Assembly: GCA_031376285.1 (NCBI GenBank)
Contig: JANMDN010000066.1
Span: 1 to 64,000 of the forward strand
Origin: JANMDN01 sp031376285
GTDB taxonomy: Bacteria; Actinomycetota; Thermoleophilia; Miltoncostaeales; Miltoncostaeaceae
Direction: 5' to 3'
DNA: 64,000 nt
Positions 49,291 to 57,664 of this stretch are shown here, piece by piece (within the stretch, counting starts at the first letter, position 1; each line of letters begins with the position of its first letter). The notes under the pieces were generated by a model. It saw only the letters and a program-made list of their open reading frames with translations. It made no database searches and was not told the origin of the DNA. A program made the translations under genes and the position numbers.

Positions 49291-49902
49291 CTACCGGCCG
49301 AATGGGTGAACCACCGTCCACTGGCCCTTTCGGTGTGCCCGCCGGCGGGTATGTGCCGCCCACGGCGCCGAATTGTCCCCGGTAGATGTTCCAGGCGGCG
49401 ACGCCAACGACCGCCAGGGCGACAGAGCAACCCACACCTGACCGCCGGGCCAGCCGAGAACGCCCGCGGTGGTGGACTTCGGGTCGCCTGAACCCGATCC
49501 TCCCCCGCCCGAGCCCATGAGAATCTGCAGGGCCGTCACACAGAGGATCGCGTACACAACGCCGCTTCCCAGCTTGCCTGCGCGCATCGCCCATGCCTTC
49601 TCGTCGTCGCCCTTGTCGTCGGTGTCGAGCAGGCCTTGGGCGAAGCGCCACAGCGCGTAGCCAGCGAGGCCGAGCGTGAGAAGGGCGAGAAGGAAGCCAC
49701 CGAAACGCTGTTCGGCCAACGCCGAGAGCGCTCCCTCCTGATCGGTCGTCTCACCGCCGGAGTCGGTCGCGACCCTGATCGCGAGCACGCCGATGATCGG
49801 GAAGATCACCCCGCGGGCCGCCATACCCGCGCGCGCGACGAACCGGAACCATGGGCGCCGACTTTGTTCGTCGGCGTGCTCGCTGAGCGACTGCGTCGAC
49901 AT
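49291..49902 (-). pseudogene. Truncated, frameshifted DUF1206 membrane protein
   Basis: Starts 'MSTQSLSEHADEQSRRPWFR' and continues with DUF1206 repeats: 'ARAGMAARGVIFPIIGVLAI', 'LGLAGYALWRFAQGLLDTDD' and 'RAGKLGSGVVYAILCVTALQ'. After 'GWPGGQVWVAL' a base is missing; the expected 'AVVGVAAWNIYRG' continues in another frame. The remaining third of the family's roughly 270 residues is absent. The original frame runs on without similarity to its stop. The gene is therefore very probably nonfunctional. It starts upstream of the decayed SRPBCC gene on the same strand. Confidence 0.7.
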
Positions 49903-49940
49903 GCCCTTTCTCGTGGCCGGTCAAACCGGGGCGGCCGCGA

Positions 49941-50339
49941 CTACGGGCGCGCGTAGCTGGCGACCTCGATCGTCAGTTCCCCGGTGGCGGGATCGTCGCC
50001 AAACAAGAACTCACCGCTTTCCTTCTCCCCGCTCGACAGGAACATGTAGCTCTGCTCCGCCGACCCTTCGACCGTGCCGTCGATGACGAGCTCCGCGACC
50101 ACCTGCACCGATGTCGCCGTCTCACCGCCGGTGTTGCGCACCTCGAACGGCACGCGGTAGACGCCGCCATCGCGCACAATTGGCCCGGAACGCTCGGCCA
50201 CGAACGCTGCGGGACCGGAGGGCCCCGTCGCCCAGCTCGTAGCGATCGCGCCGACGATGCCGGTGATCAAGGCGAACGACACCCCGAAGGCCCACCACTC
50301 GGCCACCGTCCGCCGTGGGCGTTTGGGCGAATCGGTCAT
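49941..50339 (-). CDS. TIGR02588 family protein
   Basis: 132 residues. A basic N-terminus and one membrane helix ('WAFGVSFALITGIVGAIATS') precede an extracytoplasmic immunoglobulin-like domain. That domain has 'GGVYRVPFEVRNTGGETATS', 'VQVVAELVIDGTVEGSAEQS' and 'ESGEFLFGDDPATGELTIEV'. I recognise this as TIGR02588, known only as the constant partner of TIGR02587. Its ATG overlaps that gene's stop (ATGA). It is the last gene of the five-gene SbnA/Y4yA operon. Function is unknown. Confidence 0.8.
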   Translation of the reverse strand: MTDSPKRPRRTVAEWWAFGVSFALITGIVGAIATSWATGPSGPAAFVAERSGPIVRDGGVYRVPFEVRNTGGETATSVQVVAELVIDGTVEGSAEQSYMFLSSGEKESGEFLFGDDPATGELTIEVASYARP

Positions 50340-51241
50340 ACGGCCAGCCTCCCCGCAGCGCCACCGATCGTGGCGGGGAGCCCGAGCACGACCGTCCAGG
50401 TCAACCACGTCTCCCACGACTGGTTGGGCCCGATCCGTTGGAAGAACATGAGCAGGAAGGCGGCCACCGTCAACGAGATCACATAGGCGCCGATCGTTTC
50501 GGCGAACGGGCGTTGAAAAAGTCCTTCGTGCTGCTGGCGCCCCTTCTGATCGGAGAAATCGGCCTGGAACACGATCGCGTACGAGATCAGCAGTGAAACC
50601 CCCACCAGCACCAGCAGCCAGAAGGGGGTGATCGCGCTCGCGATCAGCGGAACCTCGTCGGTCGGCGCGATACTCAGCGACACCACCATGGCACCAACCG
50701 CCGCTGCCCCGGCGTCGGCGAGTGTCCGACCGATAGCCGGGTCGTCGACCAGCGGGATATCCGGCGGGGAGTCCTTGTGCTCGCCCTCGTCGCCGTCGTC
50801 ACCCGCTGAGAAGAACTGCCGTGCCAGAGCGGCACCGATCGCGAAGGGAATCGCTTCGAAGACGGTCTTTCCGATGGCCTCCTGCAACGACGTGTCGACG
50901 GTGATCTCACGAATGCACGTCAACACCATGAACGCGCAGAGAAATCCGATGGCCACGATCTCGACGCCGTCGACGGCGGCGTCGCGCCAGTTGCCGACGC
51001 GCGCGTCGCGAAAGCCCGAGGTGCGATTGAGCACGATAACGACGGCAAGGGAAACCGCGAGCGCCCCGAGCACCCAGCGCGGATGCACCCACGAGCCGTA
51101 CCACCAGACCTCCATGGTGTAGAGCAATGGCACTCCGAAAAGGAAGCCTCCCGAGACACCGCGCACCAGGTCGGAACCCTCGCGCCGCCAATCGGGCGCC
51201 GGGCGGGCCGTGTGCTGCACCGCCTGGGCGTTCGGGCTCAT
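50336..51241 (-). CDS. TIGR02587 family multi-spanning membrane protein
   Basis: 301 residues with about seven to eight helices. 'LVRGVSGGFLFGVPLLYTME' and 'VWWYGSW' form the first helix and loop; 'GFLCAFMVLTCIREITVDTS', an acidic cytoplasmic loop, 'LSIAPTDEVPLIASAITPFW' and 'TVVLGLPATIGGAAGRLAV' follow. This is TIGR02587, reported in a two-gene unit with TIGR02588 in cyanobacteria and rhizobia. Here both are joined by four-base overlaps to three enzyme genes, suggesting a transport or sensing role linked to the enzymes' product. Confidence 0.82.
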   Translation of the reverse strand: MSPNAQAVQHTARPAPDWRREGSDLVRGVSGGFLFGVPLLYTMEVWWYGSWVHPRWVLGALAVSLAVVIVLNRTSGFRDARVGNWRDAAVDGVEIVAIGFLCAFMVLTCIREITVDTSLQEAIGKTVFEAIPFAIGAALARQFFSAGDDGDEGEHKDSPPDIPLVDDPAIGRTLADAGAAAVGAMVVSLSIAPTDEVPLIASAITPFWLLVLVGVSLLISYAIVFQADFSDQKGRQQHEGLFQRPFAETIGAYVISLTVAAFLLMFFQRIGPNQSWETWLTWTVVLGLPATIGGAAGRLAV

Positions 51242-52710
51242 CTGTCCCCGGCCATGACGGCATCGATGGGATCCAAGCGGGCCGACCCATTCGCCCCGAC
51301 GACGAGGTTGCGCGCCAGCGGAATCTGATGCGAGCTGCTTTCGAGGATGTGCATGTGATACCCCGCCGTGTTAGGAAAGACCACGATGTCGCCGACCGAG
51401 ACCCCCTCGGGGAAGCGCATCCGCCTCCAGGTCAGCAGCTCCCTCTCGATGCAGTAGGCGCCAACCAGGTACCCCTCGATCGGGTCAGATGAGGCGCCGA
51501 CCGCAGGCTGCTCCGACTCGGGGCGGATGACGAGCGGGTCGACCATGAAATCGTCAGATGTCGAGCGACATTGGGTGCGGTTCATCTCGGTGCCGATCAG
51601 CCACGTGCCGTCGCGCCGCTGTTTGCGATAGACCACGTTGGCAGCGGTGATGCCGCATCCGTCGAGCAACGCCCTACCCGGTTCGCAGCGCAACTGGATC
51701 CCCCTTGCGCGGATCTCCTCGGCGACCGTACCGGATCGGCCCGCGACCGTCCCCGTCAGGACCTCGGTCAACCATGTCTCACGGGTGAGGGGCTGGTGGT
51801 ACGGGTAAACGTTGGGTCGGCCGACGAGCTCACCCCTGTGAGAGATCAGCCCCAGCCCGTGACCATCGAAGGTGAGCGGTTCGCGGTCGCCGAGCAGGCC
51901 GCGACGGTGCTCGATCCAGAACAGATCCCACGCATCGGCTGACCCAAGATAGTCGACGGGGATGCCACCTCCGATATCGATGAAGCGCAGGTCGTGCCCA
52001 TGCTCGCGCAGTGCATCGAGGAGATCCAATGCCTGACCGAGGGCCATGACCCGGTCAGCCGGGTCGTAGCCGTCGAGATGGAAGTGGACACCGTCAACCC
52101 GCAGCCCCTTCGGCCGGCGATCACAGAACGCTGCGATCGCCTCATCGACCCCGAACCCGAAGCGCGTTTGGAGGCGATCGTCTCCGAGGTCGGGAGCCAG
52201 CCGCAGCGCGACCGGCGCGTACCGGTGACCGGCGAGCGTGTTGGTCAGGCGCACCTCATCCGCATTGTCGAGCACGATCGTCGTGCCCGACGCCAGGCAC
52301 AGATCGACCAACGACGAGGGCTTGACGGCGGCGGTCATGACCAGCGCATCGGCCGACACATTGCGCCGCAGCACTTGCGCGAGTTCCTGTTCACTCGCCA
52401 GATCGATGCCGAGACCAAGGCGCGAGGCTTCGTCGACGAACGACAGCGCCTTGTTCGCCTTGCGTGCGAAGTAGATACCGAGCTCGACACCGAGGCGGTC
52501 GGCGGGTCGGCGCAGCTCGTCGACGTTGCGCGCCATCATTGAGGGATCGAGCAGGTTGACCGGCGATCCATGCTCGTTCAACCACGCCTCGACGCGCTGC
52601 GGGGTGGCACAGAGATCACGCATCCACGGCTCGAGCCGCGCCGGCAGCGCAACGACCCCCGCGCACCGCGATCGCACGGACGCCTCGACATGGTCGCTCA
52701 CGGTGCTCAC
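51238..52710 (-). CDS. Y4yA family PLP-dependent decarboxylase
   Basis: About 490 residues from the GTG that overlaps the preceding stop (GTGA). It has a fold-III alanine-racemase-like barrel plus C-terminal beta domain, as in diaminopimelate and ornithine decarboxylases. 'GIYFARKANKALSFVDEASR' holds the lysine that binds PLP. 'GVHFHLDGYDPADRVMALGQ' and 'FIDIGGGIPVDY' bind the cofactor phosphate. 'CEPGRALLDGCGITAANVVY' has the E-P-G-R motif. It resembles the Y4yA group rather than LysA. It should decarboxylate an amino or diamino acid made or modified by the two upstream enzymes. Confidence 0.85.
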   Translation of the reverse strand: MSTVSDHVEASVRSRCAGVVALPARLEPWMRDLCATPQRVEAWLNEHGSPVNLLDPSMMARNVDELRRPADRLGVELGIYFARKANKALSFVDEASRLGLGIDLASEQELAQVLRRNVSADALVMTAAVKPSSLVDLCLASGTTIVLDNADEVRLTNTLAGHRYAPVALRLAPDLGDDRLQTRFGFGVDEAIAAFCDRRPKGLRVDGVHFHLDGYDPADRVMALGQALDLLDALREHGHDLRFIDIGGGIPVDYLGSADAWDLFWIEHRRGLLGDREPLTFDGHGLGLISHRGELVGRPNVYPYHQPLTRETWLTEVLTGTVAGRSGTVAEEIRARGIQLRCEPGRALLDGCGITAANVVYRKQRRDGTWLIGTEMNRTQCRSTSDDFMVDPLVIRPESEQPAVGASSDPIEGYLVGAYCIERELLTWRRMRFPEGVSVGDIVVFPNTAGYHMHILESSSHQIPLARNLVVGANGSARLDPIDAVMAGDR

Positions 52711-54392
52711 GCCGCCTGCCGTGCGCCGCACTCGAGCGACCGGCGCACGACGCGTCGCGCCCAGTGATCGGCCTGCGGGTGGAGAGCTCGGTTGAGTGTG
52801 TCGTTGCCGATCACGCAGTCTTCGGTCGGTCGGCCGACCGCGGCGAGGCCGGGGGTCGGTCGACCGTCGGCACCGATGCAGCCCGCGTCGAGGCTGACCT
52901 CGAGGCCGCGTCGACCGGGGACAATGCGGGCGTAGCCGTCGCCAACAAGCCGGGCAAGAAGGCCCCCGTCGGCTTCGCGGACGCCCGGACCGGGCAGCAC
53001 GGCGTCCACCACCGCGTCGACCGGGCGTTCCCCATTTCGGCTGTGGAGCGATGTGACGCCGTCACGCAGCGAGACCTGGCCGCCAACCAAATGGGTGAGG
53101 TCGATCCGGCCCGCGGCCACCAGGGCCAGCAGCTTTGCGGCGTTGAGGGGCGGGGGCCCGAAGGCGACGCGCTCCATCTGGGTCGCCAATCGCACGAACC
53201 TGGGCCACGCGTCGGGTGAGATCCCTGAGCCGCTGAGCCGTGTGACAAGCGCGGGGTAAAGGCTGCGCCAAGTCTCCCCGAGTGCCCAGTTGAGATCGGG
53301 GGGATACCGACCGAATGCGACATCGAGCGAGCGTTCGATCTCGGCGATCGGGCCCGTTTCGGATGCCACCGGCACCCCGGCGACCGCGGCACGCAGCAGA
53401 TGCGCGGCGCGCGCCTCCCACCCAGGGTCGCCGGTGGCGCAGAACATGCTGGCGGCTACCGTCGACGACAGGACAACCACGAGATCCTCGACATCGAACC
53501 CCTCCGGGAGCGTGAGGATGCGCCGGGACCCCACCTCGACGATGTCGTCGAGTGAGGCAATCCGAGCGCCGACATCCGGTTCGGGTTTGGCGAGCATCGG
53601 TCGCCCGGTTCGCGAGAAGGGAAGAATCACGCCGACCTCATCGCTCGAGGGCAAATAGCGGAGGCGGTGGGGGTGGCCGTCCGGCTCGAAAACTCCGCCG
53701 CGGCCCTCGGTGAGAGCAAGCGCTGCGTCGATGAACGTCAACGCGAAGCCGCGTATCGCGACCGTGGAACCCGGCGCGATCCGTTCCCTCGACAGCCAGC
53801 GCGTCACCGGAAAGACGGCGGGTACGCGCGGGGCCGCGCTCAGCGACGGGGCGTGCGCCTCTGGCGGGGCACCGGTGCGGTGGCCCGTTGCGATGAGAAC
53901 TTCGTCGATGTTGTGGGTCGTGCGATCTGTCGCGATCACCTGCCAGCCGGCACCACGTGGCTGGGCTGAACACACCGCAACCGGGTAGAACGTCACGGTG
54001 ACCCCTGGCGGCACCGCATCGAGCATCCGAGCGAGCCCGTCGGCGAGGTAGCGACCGACGAGCGCACGTGGCGGATACCGGTCGCGCATGTGGTCGGCGG
54101 GGCCATTGGCACCCCGCCAATCCAGATAGCTCAACCGCTGCGGGGCGGGCACCGCGCGACTTGTCGACCCCCACATATCGAGGAGGTCCGAAGCGATGTT
54201 CATCCGCAGATAGTCGGGCTGGTCGGATGCGTAGACCGGGCCGGCTCCGGCGCACGGGTGCGGCTCGAAAACCGCAACCTCAAGCGCGGCCTCAGGAGCG
54301 CCCCGGTGTGCCCGATCGAGCAGACGCTCGAGCGCGAAAAGACCCTTGGGCCCCAGCCCGACAATCGCCACGCGAAGGCGCGCGCCCTCCAC
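52707..54392 (-). CDS. FAD/NAD(P)-binding protein of Y4xO/YdhS-like type
   Basis: 561 residues. The N-terminal FAD-binding motif is 'LRVAIVGLGPKGLFALERLL', followed by 'GAGPVYASDQPDYLRMNIAS' and 'LIATGHRTGAPPEAHAP', typical of the FAD-NAD(P)-binding family (PF13454). 'GSTVAIRGFALTFIDAALAL' is the second nucleotide-binding site. The C-terminal third has no clear motif. It probably oxidises or hydroxylates an amino-acid-like substrate. It starts three bases after the SbnA-like gene and its stop overlaps the Y4yA start. Confidence 0.83.
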   Translation of the reverse strand: MEGARLRVAIVGLGPKGLFALERLLDRAHRGAPEAALEVAVFEPHPCAGAGPVYASDQPDYLRMNIASDLLDMWGSTSRAVPAPQRLSYLDWRGANGPADHMRDRYPPRALVGRYLADGLARMLDAVPPGVTVTFYPVAVCSAQPRGAGWQVIATDRTTHNIDEVLIATGHRTGAPPEAHAPSLSAAPRVPAVFPVTRWLSRERIAPGSTVAIRGFALTFIDAALALTEGRGGVFEPDGHPHRLRYLPSSDEVGVILPFSRTGRPMLAKPEPDVGARIASLDDIVEVGSRRILTLPEGFDVEDLVVVLSSTVAASMFCATGDPGWEARAAHLLRAAVAGVPVASETGPIAEIERSLDVAFGRYPPDLNWALGETWRSLYPALVTRLSGSGISPDAWPRFVRLATQMERVAFGPPPLNAAKLLALVAAGRIDLTHLVGGQVSLRDGVTSLHSRNGERPVDAVVDAVLPGPGVREADGGLLARLVGDGYARIVPGRRGLEVSLDAGCIGADGRPTPGLAAVGRPTEDCVIGNDTLNRALHPQADHWARRVVRRSLECGARQAA

Positions 54393-54395
54393 GGA

Positions 54396-55469
54396 TCAGG
54401 CCGCCACGGTCGTCGGCTGCAGCGGTGTCGCACGAACGCGTGCGGCGAGGTCCTCGGGCCCGCAGCCAAGCGTTTGGTCGACCCACCCGTCGTCGTAGAT
54501 CGTGCGTAGATAGCCGGCGCCGCCATCGGGGAAAATCAACGCGCAGCGGCTTCCTTCGGCCATCAGTGGCGCCAACGTTTCGAGAGCGACCGCGACCCCG
54601 CCCGACGAGCCCCCGGCGAAGATCGCCTCCCGATCGACCAGCCGTCGGCAGCCGACGACGCAGTCGAGATCGCTGACCCGAACGAGTTGGTCGAACTCCG
54701 CAGAGAGCGACAGCGTCGTCTCGACCCCCGCCCCGAACCCGGGCAGCTGGCGGGCTGACCGTACTCCACCAAAAAGCGCGCTCCCCACGGCGTCGACGGC
54801 GACGACCCGTGTGGCGCGACGCCGGCCACGCAGGTAGTCATGGCACCCGCGCAGCGTGCCGGCGGTACTGGTGGCGACGAACACGTAGTCGAGGTCACCG
54901 TCAAGCGCCTCGTCGATCTCCCTCATCGTGCCATCGGCGTGCGCCGCCGAGTTCGACTGGTTCGCGTACTGATTGGGCCAGTACGAGTCGGGAGTCACCT
55001 CGACCAGGTGCCGTACGAGCTTCAGGCGCGCCGAGAGCAAATCGCCTGTCTCCGGATCGGGTCGCGAGACGATGCGGACATCCGCTCCCAGAGCGCGCAG
55101 CGTGCGCACGTTCGTGTCGTGGCTGCGGCTGTCGACAACGCAGATGAGCGACATTCCGTGGTACCGGCATGCCTGTGCGAGGCCGACGCCCATGTTGCCC
55201 GACGTCGATTCGATTACCGTCGTGCCGGGTCCGATCCGCCCGTCACCGATCGCATCGGCCAGCATTCGCGCCGCCGGCCTGGCCTTCGCGCTACCGCCGG
55301 GGTTCAGCGCCTCGAGCTTCGCCCAGACGTGTATCCGCGCTTCGGTCAGGTACCGTTGCAGTGCAACCAGCGGGGTGTCGCCGATTGCGGCAAGCAGTCC
55401 GCCGACGGGTGGGCGAGCGTGCGGTCGCCCCAGCTTTGTCAAGTCCGGACAGACAACTGTTGTTCCCAT
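54396..55469 (-). CDS. SbnA-like PLP-dependent synthase (cysteine synthase family)
   Basis: About 357 residues, fold-II PLP enzyme. 'IGDTPLVALQRYL' is the entry motif. 'KLEALNPGGSAKARPAARML' holds the PLP lysine. 'VIESTSGNMGVGLAQACRYH' is the Asn loop. 'STAGTLRGCHDYLRG' binds PLP phosphate. Spacing and 'GGSAKARPA' resemble SbnA, which joins O-phosphoserine and glutamate to a precursor of 2,3-diaminopropionate, more than CysK. No SbnB dehydrogenase gene is present; the FAD protein may replace it. The ATG lies nine bases after the -10 of a stress promoter, so the transcript is almost leaderless. Confidence 0.82.
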   Translation of the reverse strand: MGTTVVCPDLTKLGRPHARPPVGGLLAAIGDTPLVALQRYLTEARIHVWAKLEALNPGGSAKARPAARMLADAIGDGRIGPGTTVIESTSGNMGVGLAQACRYHGMSLICVVDSRSHDTNVRTLRALGADVRIVSRPDPETGDLLSARLKLVRHLVEVTPDSYWPNQYANQSNSAAHADGTMREIDEALDGDLDYVFVATSTAGTLRGCHDYLRGRRRATRVVAVDAVGSALFGGVRSARQLPGFGAGVETTLSLSAEFDQLVRVSDLDCVVGCRRLVDREAIFAGGSSGGVAVALETLAPLMAEGSRCALIFPDGGAGYLRTIYDDGWVDQTLGCGPEDLAARVRATPLQPTTVAA

Positions 55470-55478
55470 GCGTGTGCG

Positions 55479-55503
55479 GTTCCCGGACGGCCCAACGCTA
55501 AAC
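55479..55503 (-). promoter_or_regulatory. SigB/SigF-type promoter of the SbnA/Y4yA operon
   Basis: Minus strand GTTT, 15-base spacer, GGGAAC, then nine bases to the ATG. Predicted leader of one to three bases; no ribosome-binding site is present, consistent with leaderless translation. Confidence 0.7.
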
Positions 55504-55973
55504 GTCGCAGAGGCAGTTCGGCAACGGGTTGACGCCGCTGTGGTCTCGTCCGCTCCCGTTTGCCCGACACTCGCTGATCCACTTCGATCGCTCGACAAAT
55601 TCTCGTTCGTCGTTCGCACGTTCTACTCGTGCGTCGGGATCGTTGGCTTTCGCCTGGAGTCCGTGCTGCGCGTGGGCCGCGCCACTCGTTCTCCCCGCTG
55701 GTCGAACGAGTCGTACATCAACCAGGCCGGCTGGCTGGGCAACGACCTCATCGTCACGCACGGGAGCACCGGATCAGACGGCGCCTGCGTCGCCGCGCAG
55801 GCGCCCGATGGGCCTCCCCCGTGCGGCGGGAACCTCGCGGCCGATCCCAGGCCTCGGTGATCTTCTGGCGCCACTCTCATCCTCCTTTTGAAGGCCTTCG
55901 AGCGGTCATCAGCTGAACGATGCTCGGGGTGATGTACGAGGCGCAGTTCCGAGCGCGAAGACCGCAAGGCGGG
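55504..55973. other. Intergenic, nothing recognised
   Basis: About 470 bases between the SbnA/Y4yA operon promoter and the end of dps. Open frames exist on both strands, but none has family features or a ribosome-binding site. Confidence 0.5.
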
Positions 55974-56558
55974 TCAGCGCGCCGATGCCCCGGCTTGGGC
56001 CTGCCGCGCGGCGGCTCGCTCATTCTCGGCGCCAGCGGTCGAGAGGTGGCCGTCGGACGACTCGAGGTGTGCCCGAACGAACCAGTGAAACTGCTCAAGC
56101 TGTTTGAGCTGATCAATGAGCATGTCCTGCGAGACGGGCTCGATGTCGCCCAGCTCTTCCATTGCGGCACGGTGACTCTCGATCAACCCACAGTAAACGA
56201 GGTCAAGTCCGCCCAGGTGTTCGAGGGTCGTCCCGCGCATGAGCGAGTAGTCGTCCCACGAGCGGCGCTCGACAAGGCTTCCGGGAAGGCCGTTTGGCGA
56301 CGCGCCAAGTGCCGCGATCCGCTCGGCGGCTTCGTCCGACATCAGACGCACGGCGTCGACCTGCTCGTCGAGCATTTTGTGCACCCCGATAAACGACGGG
56401 CCGACCACGTTCCAGTGAACGTGCTTCAGCGTCAACGTCAGATCGAGGAGCGCAACCAAGCGATCCTGAAGGATCTCGGCCGTCCGACGCCCGACGTCCG
56501 GATCCATCCCCGGAATGACAAAGCGCGTTTCAATGCTCGCTGCGTGAGAGATCGCCAT
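55974..56558 (-). CDS. dps: Dps family DNA-protecting ferritin
   Basis: About 194 residues. 'LTLTLKHVHWNVVGPSFIGV' and 'HKMLDEQVDAVRLMSDEAAE' carry the His, Asp and Glu of the inter-subunit ferroxidase site. 'MAISHAASIETRFVIPGMDP' is the N-terminal arm. Dps dodecamers oxidise iron with hydrogen peroxide and bind DNA in stressed cells. Two ATGs lie side by side; the second is better spaced from AGGTGG. The C-terminal tail is rich in Ala, Glu and Arg. A perfect stress promoter is about 40 bases upstream. Confidence 0.92.
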   Translation of the reverse strand: MAISHAASIETRFVIPGMDPDVGRRTAEILQDRLVALLDLTLTLKHVHWNVVGPSFIGVHKMLDEQVDAVRLMSDEAAERIAALGASPNGLPGSLVERRSWDDYSLMRGTTLEHLGGLDLVYCGLIESHRAAMEELGDIEPVSQDMLIDQLKQLEQFHWFVRAHLESSDGHLSTAGAENERAAARQAQAGASAR

Positions 56559-56808
56559 CATTTCCACCTGTTTCCGTTGTCGCGGTCGTAGCGGGACGTA
56601 CCCGTTGTTCGCGCATGCGAAACGTCGCGCCCAGATTCGTGCGGGCACGAGCCCGTACCCGCCGTGCCACCTCGCCGGCCTCGCCGCCGACGAGTTCCCG
56701 TTCCACGATTGCGACCGAGCAACCGCCCTCGGCGAGCCGGCCGGCCGCGACCTCCCCGCCTGGGCCGGCGCCGATGATGACAACATCAAAGCGGTCCTCA
56801 ACGCTCAT
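56530..56808 (-). pseudogene. N-terminal fragment of a flavin disulfide reductase
   Basis: From an ATG preceded by GAAGGG: 'FDVVIIGAGPGGEVAAGRLA' and 'SVAIVERELVGGE', the FAD-binding start of a dihydrolipoamide dehydrogenase/mercuric reductase-like enzyme. The redox-active C-x4-C that should follow at once is missing. The rest is a basic unrelated sequence ending in the dps leader. Only about 40 of some 460 residues survive. The dps promoter lies inside this fragment. Confidence 0.7.
56598..56623 (-). promoter_or_regulatory. SigB/SigF-type promoter for dps
   Basis: Minus strand GTTT, 16-base spacer, GGGTAC, about 40 bases before the dps ATG. Confidence 0.8.
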
Positions 56809-56885
56809 GCTGCCCTTCGTTTCAGTTGACTCAAGTTGACCGCGCGCCGCGAATCCATCTCGTAGAATCTCGTTTCGGGGTGGCC

Positions 56886-57458
56886 CTAGCCGACCACCGC
56901 GATCTGGCGCACACCCTTGACCTTGCGGGCCTTCTTCTTGCGTGGCGGTGCCTTTGGCTTCGGCTTGACGACCTTCGGCAAGATGGCGGCGATCCGCACG
57001 GCCGGCGTCGTTCCTGGCAATCCCTGGGGGCCCTGCGGCCCGACTGAGACCGCCCCTGGGGCGCCCGTTGCGCCCGTCGCTCCCACGGCTCCCTGGAGAC
57101 CGATCGGCCCGAGTTGGACGCCCGGCGGGCAGGCGATCCGCGACCAAGAGGAGAGCATGACGATGGGTACGCCAGCCTGATCGACGACCGCCCCGCCTAC
57201 CGTCGGGAGCAGGGTCCCCGTCGACGCGTCAACGAGCGCTCCGTTGAGAATCTTGGCTGCGTACGGACCGATCGTGTACACGCCCGTTGCGCTCGACGTA
57301 ATCTCGCGCCCCGTCGCGACATCGATCAGCATCGGACGCGAGTCGAGGACGACGCACCTCAACTCAGTCCAGCCGGGCGGAAGGGGATTTGCCGAAGCGA
57401 CGGTTGGTAGCCCAACCAGCGAAACGACGGCGAAACTCACGAGGGCAATGCGGTTCAA
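56886..57458 (-). CDS. Secreted collagen-like protein
   Basis: 190 residues from a TTG with GGAGGAC upstream. A signal peptide ('IALVSFAVVSLVGLPTVASA') is followed by a roughly 100-residue domain. Next is a short collagen-like run of G-x-y triplets ('GPIGLQGAVGATGATGAPGA', 'VGPQGPQGLPGT', one interruption). The tail is basic, rich in Lys and Pro ('KPKPKAPPRKKKARK'), and could bind the cell wall or polyanions. Triple helices this short need the flanking domain to trimerise. A stress promoter lies about 104 bases upstream. Confidence 0.75.
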   Translation of the reverse strand: MNRIALVSFAVVSLVGLPTVASANPLPPGWTELRCVVLDSRPMLIDVATGREITSSATGVYTIGPYAAKILNGALVDASTGTLLPTVGGAVVDQAGVPIVMLSSWSRIACPPGVQLGPIGLQGAVGATGATGAPGAVSVGPQGPQGLPGTTPAVRIAAILPKVVKPKPKAPPRKKKARKVKGVRQIAVVG

Positions 57459-57561
57459 GGTGCGGTCCTCCTGCTCAACTTCAGTGACGGTGACCGCGTG
57501 CGCCCAGTGCGAATCTCGTCGTGCTGGGCCCCCGGATCGCGTTGCCGCTTCACCGGGCTGA

Positions 57562-57586
57562 GTACCCCGGAGGGGTTTGCCGAAAC
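57562..57586 (-). promoter_or_regulatory. SigB/SigF-type promoter for collagen-like protein
   Basis: Minus strand GTTT, 15-base spacer, GGGTAC, about 104 bases before the TTG start. Confidence 0.72.
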
Positions 57587-57664
57587 ATCGCGAGTATGGG
57601 AACGGTGGTGGCCGGTTCCGCACGCCACGTTGTCCTCGAATCGAGACGCCGTCCGCCGCTTCGT

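Noticed and set aside
49901..49925. GTTT-N16-GGGCAT before the DUF1206 remnant
   Set aside because: The GGGCAT overlaps the ATG itself, so it cannot be that gene's promoter; probably chance.
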